Positions 14,727 to 24,341 of a stretch of DNA of 64,000 bases are shown one piece after another. Both the position numbers and the translations under genes were made by a program. Source of the stretch: DASRWI01 sp035654655 (GTDB lineage Bacteria; Bacteroidota; Ignavibacteria; Ignavibacteriales; Ignavibacteriaceae); assembly GCA_035654655.1 (NCBI GenBank), contig DASRWI010000029.1, forward strand, positions 81,435-145,434, given 5' to 3'. The notes beneath the pieces were generated by a model that was not told the origin of the DNA, did not search any database, and worked only from the letters and a program-made list of their open reading frames with translations. The first letter of the stretch is position 1; every line of letters starts with the position of its first letter.

Positions 14727-16796
14727 TTACTTTAATAATGTCATCTTACCTGCAAAGACATTATTGCCTAAAGAAATAGTGTAAATATAATTTCCTGATG
14801 GAACTGTTTGACCTGAGAAATCTTTCCCATCCCACATTATATTATATATACCTTCATTGTCTACATAAATATAAAGTTCTCGAACAAGTTCGCCAAGTGT
14901 ATTATAAATTTTTATATATGCTATCTCGTTAAAAGATTTACCAACCTTAAAACTAATTGTTGTGGTTGGATTAAATGGATTAGGATAATTACCCAATAAT
15001 TGAAAATCTTTTACAATAATATCAGCTTCAGCAGACTCATCTTCAACTCCTGTGCCGCCGCCAGTCATTACTGTAAATACGCTTGAAACGCCAAATTTAA
15101 TGCTTAAGGTAATTATTGCTTGTTTAAGTTCCTGGGCTTCAGTTGAATATGGATTTAACAAATAATAATCAACAAGCATATCTTCAATCTTAAGCTTTGC
15201 CCACATCTTTGTTAAGAAACTGTACTTGGTAATATTAGAATCAGTAAGAGTCATATTAAAGTTATATGAAACAGGCTGCCCGAATCTTTTACCTGAAAAA
15301 TTGAAGGTAGTATTTTGCCCTGTATTATATCTGCCGCTTACTATAAGCTGATTTCCTTTATATAGGTTTGGCAAAGGATCCGGAACAATATCAGTTAAGC
15401 TGCCAACAGGATTAAGCATTAACTTGGTCTGAAGTAAAACCGGATTTTTAATTTTATTATAGAAGCTGACCAATTTGGAATATAGTTCATTGTTACCAAG
15501 TAATTCGCACAAACCATTATTCTGAGTTGCAACAGTTGTAAGGAGTTGAGCATTAACATAATCTCCAATTCCAAAAGTAAATATTTGCAATGAAGAATCT
15601 GTTGTGGTAACAAGATTTCTGATATATAAAATCAATTCATTATTATCTAATATTCCTGCAGTCTGTTCACCATCAGTTAAAAAAATAATGATATTTGCAG
15701 TACTATCATTAACTACAGAAAATTGAGGAATAGCAGTTTCAAAAGCTCCACTAATATTTGTTGAACCCCCGGCTGCAATATTGTTTATGTAAGTTAAAGC
15801 TTCATCTCTTGTAACGGTGCTGAATGGTACGTGTGCATTTTTGAATTTATAAATATAAGTTTCAAAATCAACTATATTGAATTTGTCGCCTTCGTTCAAA
15901 TTATTAATAATGTATTTAGCAGCATCTTTAGCCTGGTCCATTTTGGGACCGTACATACTGCCTGATTTATCTATAATTATTGTAAAAACTTTACTTATAT
16001 ATTGAGATGAAGGACTTGGTTCTACCACGAACAATCCAAATCCATTAGCTCCCTGGTCAGGAACTAATGAAGCAGGAAGCATTGTACTCATACCAAATAA
16101 CCCAAGCTCATTTGAATTTAGTTTATATTTTAAAATATAATTTTTGACAGCAGGTTGACCTTCTATAGTAATTTTAGCATAACCTGAATTACTCCCCAAG
16201 TAAAAAGAATCAGGAGTAAATTCAGAAATAGTTAGACTATCAATTGTTCTTAATGATGAAAGATTAAATTCAAACTGCTGTAAAGCAAATGGCTCTGTAT
16301 CTATTAATGAATAATTGTTTGGATAAAAGAATTCAACGTTACCATTATTATAAGTTAACAATTGAACATAAGTAAGTTTCACTTCAAAAACGCTATCAGC
16401 TTTTAAAGCTTCAGGCACATCAAAAAAGAATGGTGCAGCACCTAAGTAAGTCTTAAGATTACTATTCATTGTACCTCCAGGGAGTGTCGTGTCCGGACTT
16501 CCTGCGGTAAAATGAGCAGTATCCCATTTACCATTTATATAATAAATAAAATTAGTTACACTTGCTCCTTCAGGTAAAGGAAAAGCATATGAAAAGTTTT
16601 TTTGACCTGTAAAATTATTTTTGAACACTGCATTTACAGTAACAATAGAAACTTGATTTTCTACAACTGCAAATACTTTACTGTTAATTAATTTTAAATG
16701 TGTATTAAGATTTGCATCAATAACTCCAACTCCATTAGAGTACGTATAAGTAGAGGTTATGAAAAATGCAGCCAACAGGAAGAATAACTTTTTCAT
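14727..16796 (-). CDS. Secreted VIT/vWA-domain protein with T9SS sorting domain
   Basis: A 689-residue exported protein resembling inter-alpha-trypsin inhibitor heavy chains. After the signal peptide (MKKLFFLLAAFFITSTYTYS) comes a VIT domain (about 25-155; SIVTVNAVFKNNFTGQKNFSYAFPLP when read in two pieces). A von Willebrand A domain (about 265-440) keeps the MIDAS metal site: DKSGSM, the Thr/Ser in GGSTNISGAF and the Asp in FLTDGEQT. The tail GNYPNPFNPTTTISF to GKMTLLK is a T9SS sorting domain. MIDAS proteins bind protein or matrix partners through a divalent metal, so a surface adhesion or matrix role is likely. It is an isolated gene whose partner is not visible. Confidence 0.88.
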   Translation of the reverse strand: MKKLFFLLAAFFITSTYTYSNGVGVIDANLNTHLKLINSKVFAVVENQVSIVTVNAVFKNNFTGQKNFSYAFPLPEGASVTNFIYYINGKWDTAHFTAGSPDTTLPGGTMNSNLKTYLGAAPFFFDVPEALKADSVFEVKLTYVQLLTYNNGNVEFFYPNNYSLIDTEPFALQQFEFNLSSLRTIDSLTISEFTPDSFYLGSNSGYAKITIEGQPAVKNYILKYKLNSNELGLFGMSTMLPASLVPDQGANGFGLFVVEPSPSSQYISKVFTIIIDKSGSMYGPKMDQAKDAAKYIINNLNEGDKFNIVDFETYIYKFKNAHVPFSTVTRDEALTYINNIAAGGSTNISGAFETAIPQFSVVNDSTANIIIFLTDGEQTAGILDNNELILYIRNLVTTTDSSLQIFTFGIGDYVNAQLLTTVATQNNGLCELLGNNELYSKLVSFYNKIKNPVLLQTKLMLNPVGSLTDIVPDPLPNLYKGNQLIVSGRYNTGQNTTFNFSGKRFGQPVSYNFNMTLTDSNITKYSFLTKMWAKLKIEDMLVDYYLLNPYSTEAQELKQAIITLSIKFGVSSVFTVMTGGGTGVEDESAEADIIVKDFQLLGNYPNPFNPTTTISFKVGKSFNEIAYIKIYNTLGELVRELYIYVDNEGIYNIMWDGKDFSGQTVPSGNYIYTISLGNNVFAGKMTLLK

Positions 16797-16876
16797 ATGA
16801 CCCTTTCAAAGAAAATTATTTTAAGGATACTAAAAATTACAGTAATAAAATTATTCAGGCAAGATATATTTCAAAA

Positions 16877-16906
16877 AAAAGGTCCTTTGTTAAAAAAGGA
16901 CCTTTT
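16877..16906 (-). terminator. Terminator after the YciO-type gene
   Basis: AAAAGGTCCTTT (16877-16888) pairs perfectly with AAAGGACCTTTT (16895-16906). On the minus strand the stem is followed by eight T residues. Confidence 0.9.
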
Positions 16907-16932
16907 AAGCTTTAATAACCATTTATTAATAT

Positions 16933-17541
16933 TTATTCAAAAAGACTTACATCTCCAGCACCTTCTCTAATTACTTCAGGGGCTTCATCGCTTAAGTCAA
17001 CTACAGATGAAGGATCACCTGATAAGTTTCCGGAAGCTAACATTAGGTCAACTTGATTTTGGAATATGCTTCTTATTTCTGAAGAATCAAAAATTAAATC
17101 ACCTTTCCTATTTGTTGTACTGGTACTAATTATTGGATTACCAAGTTCTTTTACTAAGGTCAAAGTAATTGGATGATTAGGCACCCTTATTCCAACTGTT
17201 TTTCTCTTACTCCATAATGTTTTTGGGACAAGTTTAGCAGCAGGTAAAATAAAAGTATATGGTCCCGGCAGTAAGTGTTTCATAGTTTTATATGCGTAAT
17301 CAGAAACTTTAGCATACTTTGAAATATCTTTTAAATCCGAGCAGATAAAGCTGAAAAGTTTTGAGCCGTCATTCTTTATACTGAATATTCTTTCCAAAGC
17401 TTCCTTATTATAGATATCGCATCCAATACCATAAACAGTATCGGTGGGATAAATAATAACTCCACCTTCACGAAGTACACTTACAGCCTTATTTATATAT
17501 CTTAGTTGTGGATTATCGGGGTGCAATTCATAAAATTCCAT
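16933..17541 (-). CDS. YciO-type member of the TsaC/Sua5/YrdC family
   Basis: A roughly 202-residue protein with the YrdC fold. Family members make L-threonylcarbamoyl-AMP from threonine, bicarbonate and ATP for the t6A modification of tRNA. The sequence follows E. coli YciO more closely than TsaC: HPDNPQLRYINKAV, GGVIIYPTDTVYGIGCDI, the PGPYTFIL stretch, KRKTVGIRVPNHPI and the VIREGAGDVSLF end. The role of YciO is less certain than that of TsaC, though it can act in threonylcarbamoylation. In-frame starts exist at 17556 (GTG) and at ATG 17547, 17544 and 17541. The last has AAGGA at a normal distance and was chosen. It is a single gene with a terminator. Whether a separate TsaC exists elsewhere is unknown. 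Confidence 0.85.
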   Translation of the reverse strand: MEFYELHPDNPQLRYINKAVSVLREGGVIIYPTDTVYGIGCDIYNKEALERIFSIKNDGSKLFSFICSDLKDISKYAKVSDYAYKTMKHLLPGPYTFILPAAKLVPKTLWSKRKTVGIRVPNHPITLTLVKELGNPIISTSTTNRKGDLIFDSSEIRSIFQNQVDLMLASGNLSGDPSSVVDLSDEAPEVIREGAGDVSLFE

Positions 17542-17814
17542 CATCATTCCTTTCACTTAAATATTTATGCAAAATGAGGTTTTTTAAAGAGTAGTTCATT
17601 ATTAACCTTGATATAATTTAATAACTTAATCTTCATTAGCAAGCCAAACGGGTTATAGTATTAAAAATAACACTTTTTACCACTTTTTGACCTACAATAA
17701 TGCTATTTTTAAAAAAATATTACAAAAGTTTTTAGGAATTTTAAAAAATATTACTATATTTAAGACTCTAAAATTTTAAAATTAGGCAAGACGTAAGAAT
17801 AAGGAGTTTTCAAA

Positions 17815-18054
17815 ATGTCAAGAAGATGTCAGTTAACAGGAGTTGGTCCTATAGCAGGCAACACAGTATCTCATGCAAATAATCGCAGAAAAAGAAGATT
17901 TTTACCTAATTTGCAAAAGAAAAGAATCTGGGTTCAAGAACTAAACAGATTTGTTACAGTTAAATTAACCGCCAGAGCTGTTAAAACTATCAGCAAAAAT
18001 GGTACTTCTCAAATAGCTAAATTAGTTCAAGATAAGCAGATTAAAGCAAGATAA
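17815..18054 (+). CDS. rpmB: 50S ribosomal protein L28
   Basis: A 79-residue basic protein matching bacterial L28, a component of the large ribosomal subunit. It has the typical start SRRCQLTGVGPIAGNTVSHANN and the RRFLPNLQKKR stretch. The zinc-binding cysteine pairs of C+ L28 forms are absent: only one Cys is present, in RRCQ. AAGGAG lies about ten bases before the ATG at 17815, and a perfect terminator follows, so it is expressed alone rather than with rpmG. The upstream gap (17557-17814) is AT-rich and holds its promoter. Confidence 0.97.
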   Translation: MSRRCQLTGVGPIAGNTVSHANNRRKRRFLPNLQKKRIWVQELNRFVTVKLTARAVKTISKNGTSQIAKLVQDKQIKAR

Positions 18055-18077
18055 TCAAGAGTTTTAATAAAACTAAG

Positions 18078-18106
18078 AAAAGCCGTTTATCTACAACGGC
18101 TTTTTT
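18078..18106. terminator. Terminator after rpmB
   Basis: AAAAGCCGTT (18078-18087) pairs with AACGGCTTTT (18095-18104) and runs into T residues. It lies between convergent genes and may work in both directions. Confidence 0.9.
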
Positions 18107-18115
18107 CTTTTAAAC

Positions 18116-19369
18116 CTACTTTAACAATACTATTTTACTTGATACAATTTTATCCTTAACCTTGAGTGTCAAATAATAAATACCTGAACTTAATTCCACA
18201 GCATTTATCATTCTTTTATGCTCACCAATATTTTGCTCACCAAGAAACTCATTATAAACCTTTTCGCCTAAAGTATTATAAATATTTATTTCAGGATTGC
18301 CAGGTATAGATATCTTATACAATATTGTTATATATGAATTAAAAGGATTTGGATAAACATTCAATGACAGGTCTTCTGGTATTATTGCTTCTTCATTTTT
18401 AACATTTACAAAGTATGGATCATAGACCAATATTTTTCCGGAATCTCCAACCGCATAGCCATTTAAAGAATCAAGAAAAACCATCGCATTCATTGAAACA
18501 TTATTTGGAAAAGGTTTAACTTTCCATGTTGCTCCTGAATCGGTTGATAATAAGTATTCATTTCTTCTGTCTAAAGTAATATAAATTTCATTTGAGGTTC
18601 TTTTAACTATTTGAAATCCAATTCCATATTGTCCAAGAGTATCATAATTCCATGTTTCCCCTAAATCCGATGAACGGGTAAGGGATGCTCCATATTCTAA
18701 ATCTCCCCCAGTTGCAATTACATTATTTGAATCGATAAATACCAAATCATAAATCGGCTCAGGTCCAACTCCCTGCGCTTTCCAATTCAAACCACCATCA
18801 GATGTTTTATAGATAACTCCGGATATATCCATATAACCGCCCAAGCCAAAACCAAGAAGTGAATCTATGAAAACTAAATTTTGAACAGGGTAACCACCAT
18901 AAACAGAAGTATCCTGATTCATCTGTTCCCATCTTTCACCACCATCAGATGTTCTAAATATTTCTCCCTGGAATCCTGCTAAAAATCCTATATCCTTATT
19001 TAAAAAATGAACATCACTCATAATGTTTGGAGAAAATGGAAAGACAAAATTGTCCCAAACATTGCCTCCATTAGTTGTCTTAAGAACAATTGTTCCATCC
19101 AAACTATAGGATAGAGCATAACCTAAAGAAGAATCAATAAAAAATATGCTTACAATTTCAGAACTTAATCCGGTAAGTTGAGAAGTCCAGCTATTCCCCT
19201 TATCTGACGAATAAATAATAACACCTGAATCTCCACAAGCCCATCCGCTGGAAGAATCAATAAAAAATAATTTATTCAAATTAACTGACACAGGAGAACT
19301 TTTTTGAACCCATTGCTGACCAAATGAACTCATTATACCTATAAAAACAAACAAAAATATTTTTTTCAT
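18116..19369 (-). CDS. Secreted YCF48/BNR-type beta-propeller protein with T9SS-like sorting domain
   Basis: A 417-residue exported protein with a short signal peptide (MKKIFLFVFIGIMSSFGQQ). About six blades carry the YCF48/BNR pattern (YSSDKGNSW, KTTNGGNVW, RTSDGGERW, KTSDGGLNW, RSSDLGETW, STDSGATW), each spaced with FIDS-x-x-G stretches. This resembles the seven-bladed Ycf48/HCF136 fold, here outside any photosynthetic setting. The C-terminal 85 residues (NVYPNPFNSYITI to KIVLLK) are a diverged T9SS sorting tail. It is one of two YCF48-like cargo proteins in the window. Function is unknown; such propellers typically mediate protein or glycan contacts at the cell surface. Confidence 0.83.
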   Translation of the reverse strand: MKKIFLFVFIGIMSSFGQQWVQKSSPVSVNLNKLFFIDSSSGWACGDSGVIIYSSDKGNSWTSQLTGLSSEIVSIFFIDSSLGYALSYSLDGTIVLKTTNGGNVWDNFVFPFSPNIMSDVHFLNKDIGFLAGFQGEIFRTSDGGERWEQMNQDTSVYGGYPVQNLVFIDSLLGFGLGGYMDISGVIYKTSDGGLNWKAQGVGPEPIYDLVFIDSNNVIATGGDLEYGASLTRSSDLGETWNYDTLGQYGIGFQIVKRTSNEIYITLDRRNEYLLSTDSGATWKVKPFPNNVSMNAMVFLDSLNGYAVGDSGKILVYDPYFVNVKNEEAIIPEDLSLNVYPNPFNSYITILYKISIPGNPEINIYNTLGEKVYNEFLGEQNIGEHKRMINAVELSSGIYYLTLKVKDKIVSSKIVLLK

Positions 19370-19526
19370 CTATAAACTTTTAATACTTTTATATAAAGAT
19401 AAACAAAATTAAAATCATATTTAAAAAATTGACCTTTTAGTCATAGACTTTAAAATCGTTTCTAACTCACATCTACATTCCTTAAATAATAATAAAATTC
19501 AAAACAAAAAAAATTAGGAGTCCACG

Positions 19527-21602
19527 ATGTCTAAATCCAGATACTTATTTCTTTTAACCTTCATAATATTTTCTACCGGAATTTTTGCACAAGAAATGTT
19601 TTATTCCCGTCTAGGTGGAGAATTTGTAATACCGGCTGTAACAACAACAGCAAGCGGAACCGCATGGTTTTTACTAGATGCCGAACATTCAACCTTAAGT
19701 TATAACATAACTTATGCAAAATTATCCAGTGCCTTTACTGCAGCTCATCTTCATATGGGTTTTTCAGATCAAAATGGTCCGGTGATATTCCCAATTACAT
19801 TTACAGGAACACACGCTGAGGGTACCTGGACAAATGTTCCTGATTCCATCATAGGAAAAATAATGAAAGAAGGAATTTATGTTAATATTCATTCTGCTAA
19901 TTATCCTGATGGTGAAATTAGAGGACAGCTGTATGTTCCAAGAGGTGTAGGGTATACAGCAGCAATAAATGGGAATCAACAGGTACCTCCAAACGCTTCA
20001 ACAAATGTTGGTACAGGTTATGCAATTCTTGAAAGTGGTTCAAGAATTCATTATTCAATAACAATATCGGGTGTAACAGACACATTAAAAACTGTAAGTT
20101 TAAATGATGCTCCTGCAGGTAATGTAGGTTCATCCTTCAGAACAATTACTTTAACGGACTTAAGCAATAGAACTTTCTGGAATCTTGTACCTGATTCTGC
20201 TTTGTTGGCTTTATTCCGTGGCAACGCTTACTTTAATATTAATTCATCTGCATTCCCTAACGGGGAATTAAGAGGTCAATTGGTTCGTCAAGGTGATGTT
20301 TATTTTACTCTTAGTTTATCAGGAGCAGAAGAAACCCCGCCTGTTGTGACAAATGCTAAAGCTACCGGGTGGATGATTATGAGAGATGATATGCAGTCGT
20401 TGCAGTATAATATTTCATATGCAAATCTTTCGAGTGCTTATACAGGTTCTCATATTCATTTAGGTGATAGTGGAGTTTCAGGTCCTGCTATTATTCCGGT
20501 TCCTTTTGATAGCATCAACACTGCCGCAGGAATATTAAATGGAATAGCAGATACAACAATTTTGAGAATGTTGAAAGGACAAACTTATTTCAATATTCAT
20601 TCAGTTAATTTTAGTGCAGGTGAAATTAGAGGACAGGTTAAATACATATGGGGAACTCCATTAGTTGCTAAATTTGGTGGTGAACAAGAAGTTCCTCCTG
20701 TTTCAACACCTGCAAAAGGTACAGGCTGGTTTATCTACACTAATGAAAGATTAGTTAATGATACTTTATCAACCAGAAGACTTTACTATAGAATTACAGT
20801 TCATAATTTATCTTCAGCAATAACAAGTGCCAGCTTTAGAATTGGAGCACCGGGTATTAGTGGTGGACTTATTGCTCCAATTACATTCACTGATAGTACA
20901 GTTGATTCCTGGTATGGTTCTGTAAGCGATGTCTTCTTGGCAAATGCCTTAAGAGGTCATACTTATGTTAATATATATACTGCCAATAATCCTACCGGAG
21001 AAATTAGGGGGCAGTTGAAATACACCAAGACCCTTAGTGTTCCGGTTGAAGTTAGTGAAATAAATGTTTCTTCAACAGGAAACAGAGTTGAGCTAAATTG
21101 GACTACAGCTACTGAAACAAATAACTATGGGTTTGATGTTGAGAGAAGTAAAGACAATATCAATTTTGTAAAAATTGGTTTCGTGCCCGGTAATGGTACT
21201 TCAACTGAATTTAGAAATTATCAATTTGTTGATGATGGACTTGAAACAGGAAAATATTATTACCGGATTAAACAAATGGATTATGACGGAAGTGTTACAT
21301 ACTCAAAGATATTTGAAATATATGTTGGTGTTCCACAGATTTATCAATTATCTCAAAATTATCCTAATCCATTTAACCCGACAACAACAATTAGTTTTAT
21401 GCTTCCTGTTAGAGATAAGGTTACGTTGAAAATATATAATGTTCTTGGTTCTGAAGTCGGAGTTCTTATGAATGAAGAAAAAGATGCAGGTTCATACATA
21501 ATTAACTTTGATGCAAAGAATCTTGCAAGTGGTGTTTACTTCTATGAATTAAGAACTTCATCAGGTGTTTCGATGACAAAGAAAATGAACTTAATTAAAT
21601 AA
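19527..21602 (+). CDS. Secreted protein with four CHRD domains and T9SS sorting domain
   Basis: A 691-residue exported protein with signal peptide ending near FSTGIFAQ. Four successive CHRD-type domains of about 115 residues follow. Each opens with a G-x-x-x-V/T-PP or similar motif and closes with NIHSANYPDGEIRGQL or a close variant (ends near 136, 253, 369 and 495). Three of the four keep an HIHxG or HLHMG motif or its remnant, and the second has lost the His pair. CHRD domains occur in chordin and in many bacterial secreted proteins; their bacterial role is unclear. A fibronectin-like module (PVEVSEINVSS) and the T9SS tail SQNYPNPFNPTTTISF to KKMNLIK follow. AGGAG precedes the start. A terminator follows. 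Confidence 0.88.
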   Translation: MSKSRYLFLLTFIIFSTGIFAQEMFYSRLGGEFVIPAVTTTASGTAWFLLDAEHSTLSYNITYAKLSSAFTAAHLHMGFSDQNGPVIFPITFTGTHAEGTWTNVPDSIIGKIMKEGIYVNIHSANYPDGEIRGQLYVPRGVGYTAAINGNQQVPPNASTNVGTGYAILESGSRIHYSITISGVTDTLKTVSLNDAPAGNVGSSFRTITLTDLSNRTFWNLVPDSALLALFRGNAYFNINSSAFPNGELRGQLVRQGDVYFTLSLSGAEETPPVVTNAKATGWMIMRDDMQSLQYNISYANLSSAYTGSHIHLGDSGVSGPAIIPVPFDSINTAAGILNGIADTTILRMLKGQTYFNIHSVNFSAGEIRGQVKYIWGTPLVAKFGGEQEVPPVSTPAKGTGWFIYTNERLVNDTLSTRRLYYRITVHNLSSAITSASFRIGAPGISGGLIAPITFTDSTVDSWYGSVSDVFLANALRGHTYVNIYTANNPTGEIRGQLKYTKTLSVPVEVSEINVSSTGNRVELNWTTATETNNYGFDVERSKDNINFVKIGFVPGNGTSTEFRNYQFVDDGLETGKYYYRIKQMDYDGSVTYSKIFEIYVGVPQIYQLSQNYPNPFNPTTTISFMLPVRDKVTLKIYNVLGSEVGVLMNEEKDAGSYIINFDAKNLASGVYFYELRTSSGVSMTKKMNLIK

Positions 21603-21622
21603 TATTATATTTATCAAAACAT

Positions 21623-21656
21623 AAAAAAAGCTCAAGTAAAAACTTGAGCTTTTTTT
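21623..21656. terminator. Bidirectional terminator between the CHRD gene and cydB
   Basis: AAAAAAAGCTCAAGT (21623-21637) pairs perfectly with ACTTGAGCTTTTTTT (21642-21656) around AAAA. It serves two convergent genes. Confidence 0.93.
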
Positions 21657-21658
21657 AA

Positions 21659-22690
21659 TCATTTTACAGGTCTGTCTTCGATGGGAATTTCTTTCACTGG
21701 TTCTACTTTGAAAACTTTAATTAAGTAAATCAATGATGGGAATATTATGAATGAACCCACAATTAAAGCATATCCTAAATATTTCAAAGTAATATCAGGT
21801 GCAGCAGAGTTAAATAATGTAAGGTCATTTGCATCTTTCATTTTAACAACTGTTGGAAAGTAAACTAAATAGAAAGCTCCAATAATAGCAAATAGTTGGG
21901 CACCTGTGATAATTCTTGAAAGCCAAATTTTTCCTTTTGATAAAGTAATCCAAAGAACAGGAAGAAGAACTGTTGATACAATAATCATTAAGATACTTCC
22001 TATATTGGAGAAGAACCTTGAAGCAAAATCAACATCTTCAATAAACGAACTGATAAAAACAAGAGCGCCCGCAATAACCATTACAATGTTAGCTTTTTTA
22101 GATTTTTGAATGAATTCTATTCTGATTTCAAAATCTGTAGTATCTCCGATTAAATAAACTGATGCAACAAAAGCAAATATGGCAGCAACAAAAATTCCTA
22201 TTGAAATAGAAAATAAATTAAGCCATGGATGAACGTAAGCAGAATAAAAATCCATCGGCTGAACATATATTTTGCCGCTTACTAAAGCTCCTATAATCAA
22301 GCCAAACATTATACTGACCAATAAACTGGAGTACATAAATATCCTGGTATAGATTACATTAGAATAATCTTTGAATGCATCATAATGTCTGAATGTAAAA
22401 GCAGTACCTCTTAAAACGATACCCAGCAATAAGATTATTAAAGGTATGTACAAAGCAATTGATATTTGTGTATAAAGTGGAGGAAATGCATTAAATAAAA
22501 TTACGACTGCAATGATAAGCCACATATGGTTAGCTTCCCAAATTGGAAGCATAGCATTAGTAATTAGTTTTGTAGTGCTTTCTTTAGATTTTGAAAACAA
22601 TTCAACAATGCCTGCTCCGAAATCTGCTCCTCCAAACAGTACATAAAAAAATACTGATACAAGCAAGAAAAATATAATTACGTAAATCAT
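21659..22690 (-). CDS. cydB: Cytochrome bd-type quinol oxidase subunit II
   Basis: A 343-residue polytopic membrane protein, the second subunit of the cytochrome bd terminal oxidase that reduces oxygen to water with quinol as donor. Several hydrophobic helices are visible, starting with VIIFFLLVSVFFYVLFGGADFGAG when read across positions 3-26. GGADFGAG near the N-terminus and PIWEANHMWLI (about 48-58) are typical CydB landmarks. It overlaps the end of cydA by four bases (ATGA), so the two are translationally coupled. A terminator follows. No cydX-like small subunit was found between cydB and that terminator. Confidence 0.93.
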   Translation of the reverse strand: MIYVIIFFLLVSVFFYVLFGGADFGAGIVELFSKSKESTTKLITNAMLPIWEANHMWLIIAVVILFNAFPPLYTQISIALYIPLIILLLGIVLRGTAFTFRHYDAFKDYSNVIYTRIFMYSSLLVSIMFGLIIGALVSGKIYVQPMDFYSAYVHPWLNLFSISIGIFVAAIFAFVASVYLIGDTTDFEIRIEFIQKSKKANIVMVIAGALVFISSFIEDVDFASRFFSNIGSILMIIVSTVLLPVLWITLSKGKIWLSRIITGAQLFAIIGAFYLVYFPTVVKMKDANDLTLFNSAAPDITLKYLGYALIVGSFIIFPSLIYLIKVFKVEPVKEIPIEDRPVK

Positions 22691-24015
22691 AAGTTTCCTC
22701 CTCCCAATAAACTTTCTTCTTCTTTATGCAAAGCCTTAATTTGTCTTAACATTAACCAGTAACCAACAATTGAGAGAATAGCATATATTAACAAGAATGA
22801 AAGAAAATGGAATATTTGTCCCGGAACAGGAGTAACAGAATCTTTTGTTTTTAAAATTTCATAAATAATCCAGGGCTGTCTTCCAACTTCAGTTACAATC
22901 CAACCTGTTTCAACTGCAAGAAATCCTAATGGTGTACATATAACCACAAGCCAGAGATACTTTCGATTAAATACAAAATTTTTCCATTTAATTCTTGTTA
23001 TTAAAAATATTATTCCCACCAGGGCAAGCAATGAACCGCATCCTACCATTATTTGAAATGCTAAATGGACATATAAAACAGGAGGAAGATTTTCAGGAGG
23101 AAATTCTTTTAATCCCTTTACCTCAGCATCAAAATCACCATATGCAAGAAAACTTAAAGCTTTAGGTATTTGTATTCCATAAGGTGTCGTTTGAGATTTC
23201 ATATCAGGTATTCCGCCAATGGTTAAACCTGCACCTGTTTTAGTATCAAACAAACCTTCCATTGCAGCTAATTTAATTGGTTGTCTTTTTGCAACATCCT
23301 TTGCAGTAAAGTCACCGCTAAGAGGTTGAATTAAAGCAGCAACGGCAGCAAAGGAAAGAGCAATCTTTAAAGCAACTTTATGTATCTGGAAATTCTTTCC
23401 TCTCAAAAGCATTAAAGCGTGAATACCTGCTACAGCAAAGGCAGTAGCTTCAAAAGCAGCAAAGCTCATATGAGTAGTTTCACTTGTCATTGCACTGTTA
23501 AACATTGCAGCCCATGGATCAATATTTATTGCTTGTCCATTTACCCAATCAAAACCTGTTGGTGCATTCATCCAGGCATTGGCTGATACAACAAAAACAC
23601 CTGATGTTAAACCTGAAATACCTACCAGGAGTCCTGATGTCCAATGAACCCATTTATTTAATCTATTCCAGCCATAAAGGAAAAGTCCTATACAAACAGA
23701 CTCCACAAAAAAAGCAGAACCTTCCCAGCTAAAAGGCATTCCAATAATTGCACCTGCATGCTTCATAAATCCAGGCCAAAGCAAACCAAGCTCGAATGAC
23801 AATGCTGTTCCTGATACTGCTCCAATAGCAAAGAAGATAGCAACACCTTTTGACCAGGCTTTAGTAAGACGAAGATAAACATCATCACCTTTTTTTAACC
23901 AAAGCCAGTGTGATACTACCATAAGGAAGGGCATTGTCATTCCAATGCAGGCAAAGATAATATGGAAGATGAATGAGAGAGTCATTGTGGCACGAGCCGC
24001 AAGTAGATTATCCAT
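22687..24015 (-). CDS. cydA: Cytochrome bd-type quinol oxidase subunit I
   Basis: A 442-residue haem-carrying subunit of the bd oxidase. Likely haem ligands are H18 (FIFHIIF), the His in TSETTHMSF (haem b558) and the Met in AFQIMVG. Conserved acids E98 and E105 (SWEGSAFFVES) belong to the proton path. The quinol loop keeps QPIKLAAME, matching the Lys and Glu needed for quinol oxidation in E. coli, and GRQPW is present near the C-terminus. The protein is about 80 residues shorter than E. coli CydA, which suggests a short Q-loop form. This high-affinity oxidase fits life at low oxygen or oxygen detoxification. The promoter should lie in 24016-24341, which also contains repeat copies. Confidence 0.94.
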   Translation of the reverse strand: MDNLLAARATMTLSFIFHIIFACIGMTMPFLMVVSHWLWLKKGDDVYLRLTKAWSKGVAIFFAIGAVSGTALSFELGLLWPGFMKHAGAIIGMPFSWEGSAFFVESVCIGLFLYGWNRLNKWVHWTSGLLVGISGLTSGVFVVSANAWMNAPTGFDWVNGQAINIDPWAAMFNSAMTSETTHMSFAAFEATAFAVAGIHALMLLRGKNFQIHKVALKIALSFAAVAALIQPLSGDFTAKDVAKRQPIKLAAMEGLFDTKTGAGLTIGGIPDMKSQTTPYGIQIPKALSFLAYGDFDAEVKGLKEFPPENLPPVLYVHLAFQIMVGCGSLLALVGIIFLITRIKWKNFVFNRKYLWLVVICTPLGFLAVETGWIVTEVGRQPWIIYEILKTKDSVTPVPGQIFHFLSFLLIYAILSIVGYWLMLRQIKALHKEEESLLGGGNL

Positions 24016-24341
24016 TTTTTACCTAAAGTTATATTAACAATTAATAAGAAATATAACTTTTTAAAAAGTGTTTAACAATTAGATGACAGAGATAGGGATT
24101 AAACGGATTAAAGGATTAATATAAAATTAGGCACAATCCCTTTACAGTGTGTTTGATTATTGATGCCCATATCATTGAAGTGCTTTTACTTTTTCCCATT
24201 CAGTAAAAATTTTGAAATACACTTATGTTTTTTTCATTCCATAGGAATGAGGTAATAATAAAAAAACAAATTAAGGAGATTTGTATTCCGTAGGAATACA
24301 ATAGATTTATTAATACTTCTAAACGGAATACTTAAAACCTC
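24016..24341. other. Intergenic region upstream of cydAB with a REP-like doublet
   Basis: About 325 bases between cydA and the YCF48-like gene, both on the minus strand. The cydAB promoter must be in the lower-numbered to middle part near cydA. The part from 24235 is occupied by a palindromic doublet. No terminator hairpin was recognised for the YCF48-like gene. Confidence 0.55.
24235..24304 (+). repeat. REP-like palindromic doublet (forward)
   Basis: First copy 24235-24261: CATTCC-ATA-GGAATG followed by AGGTAATAATAA. Second copy 24283-24304: GTATTCC-GTA-GGAATAC followed by AATAG. The order (tailed copy first, short copy second) and the spacing match the other doublets. A T-run precedes the first copy. 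Confidence 0.75.
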
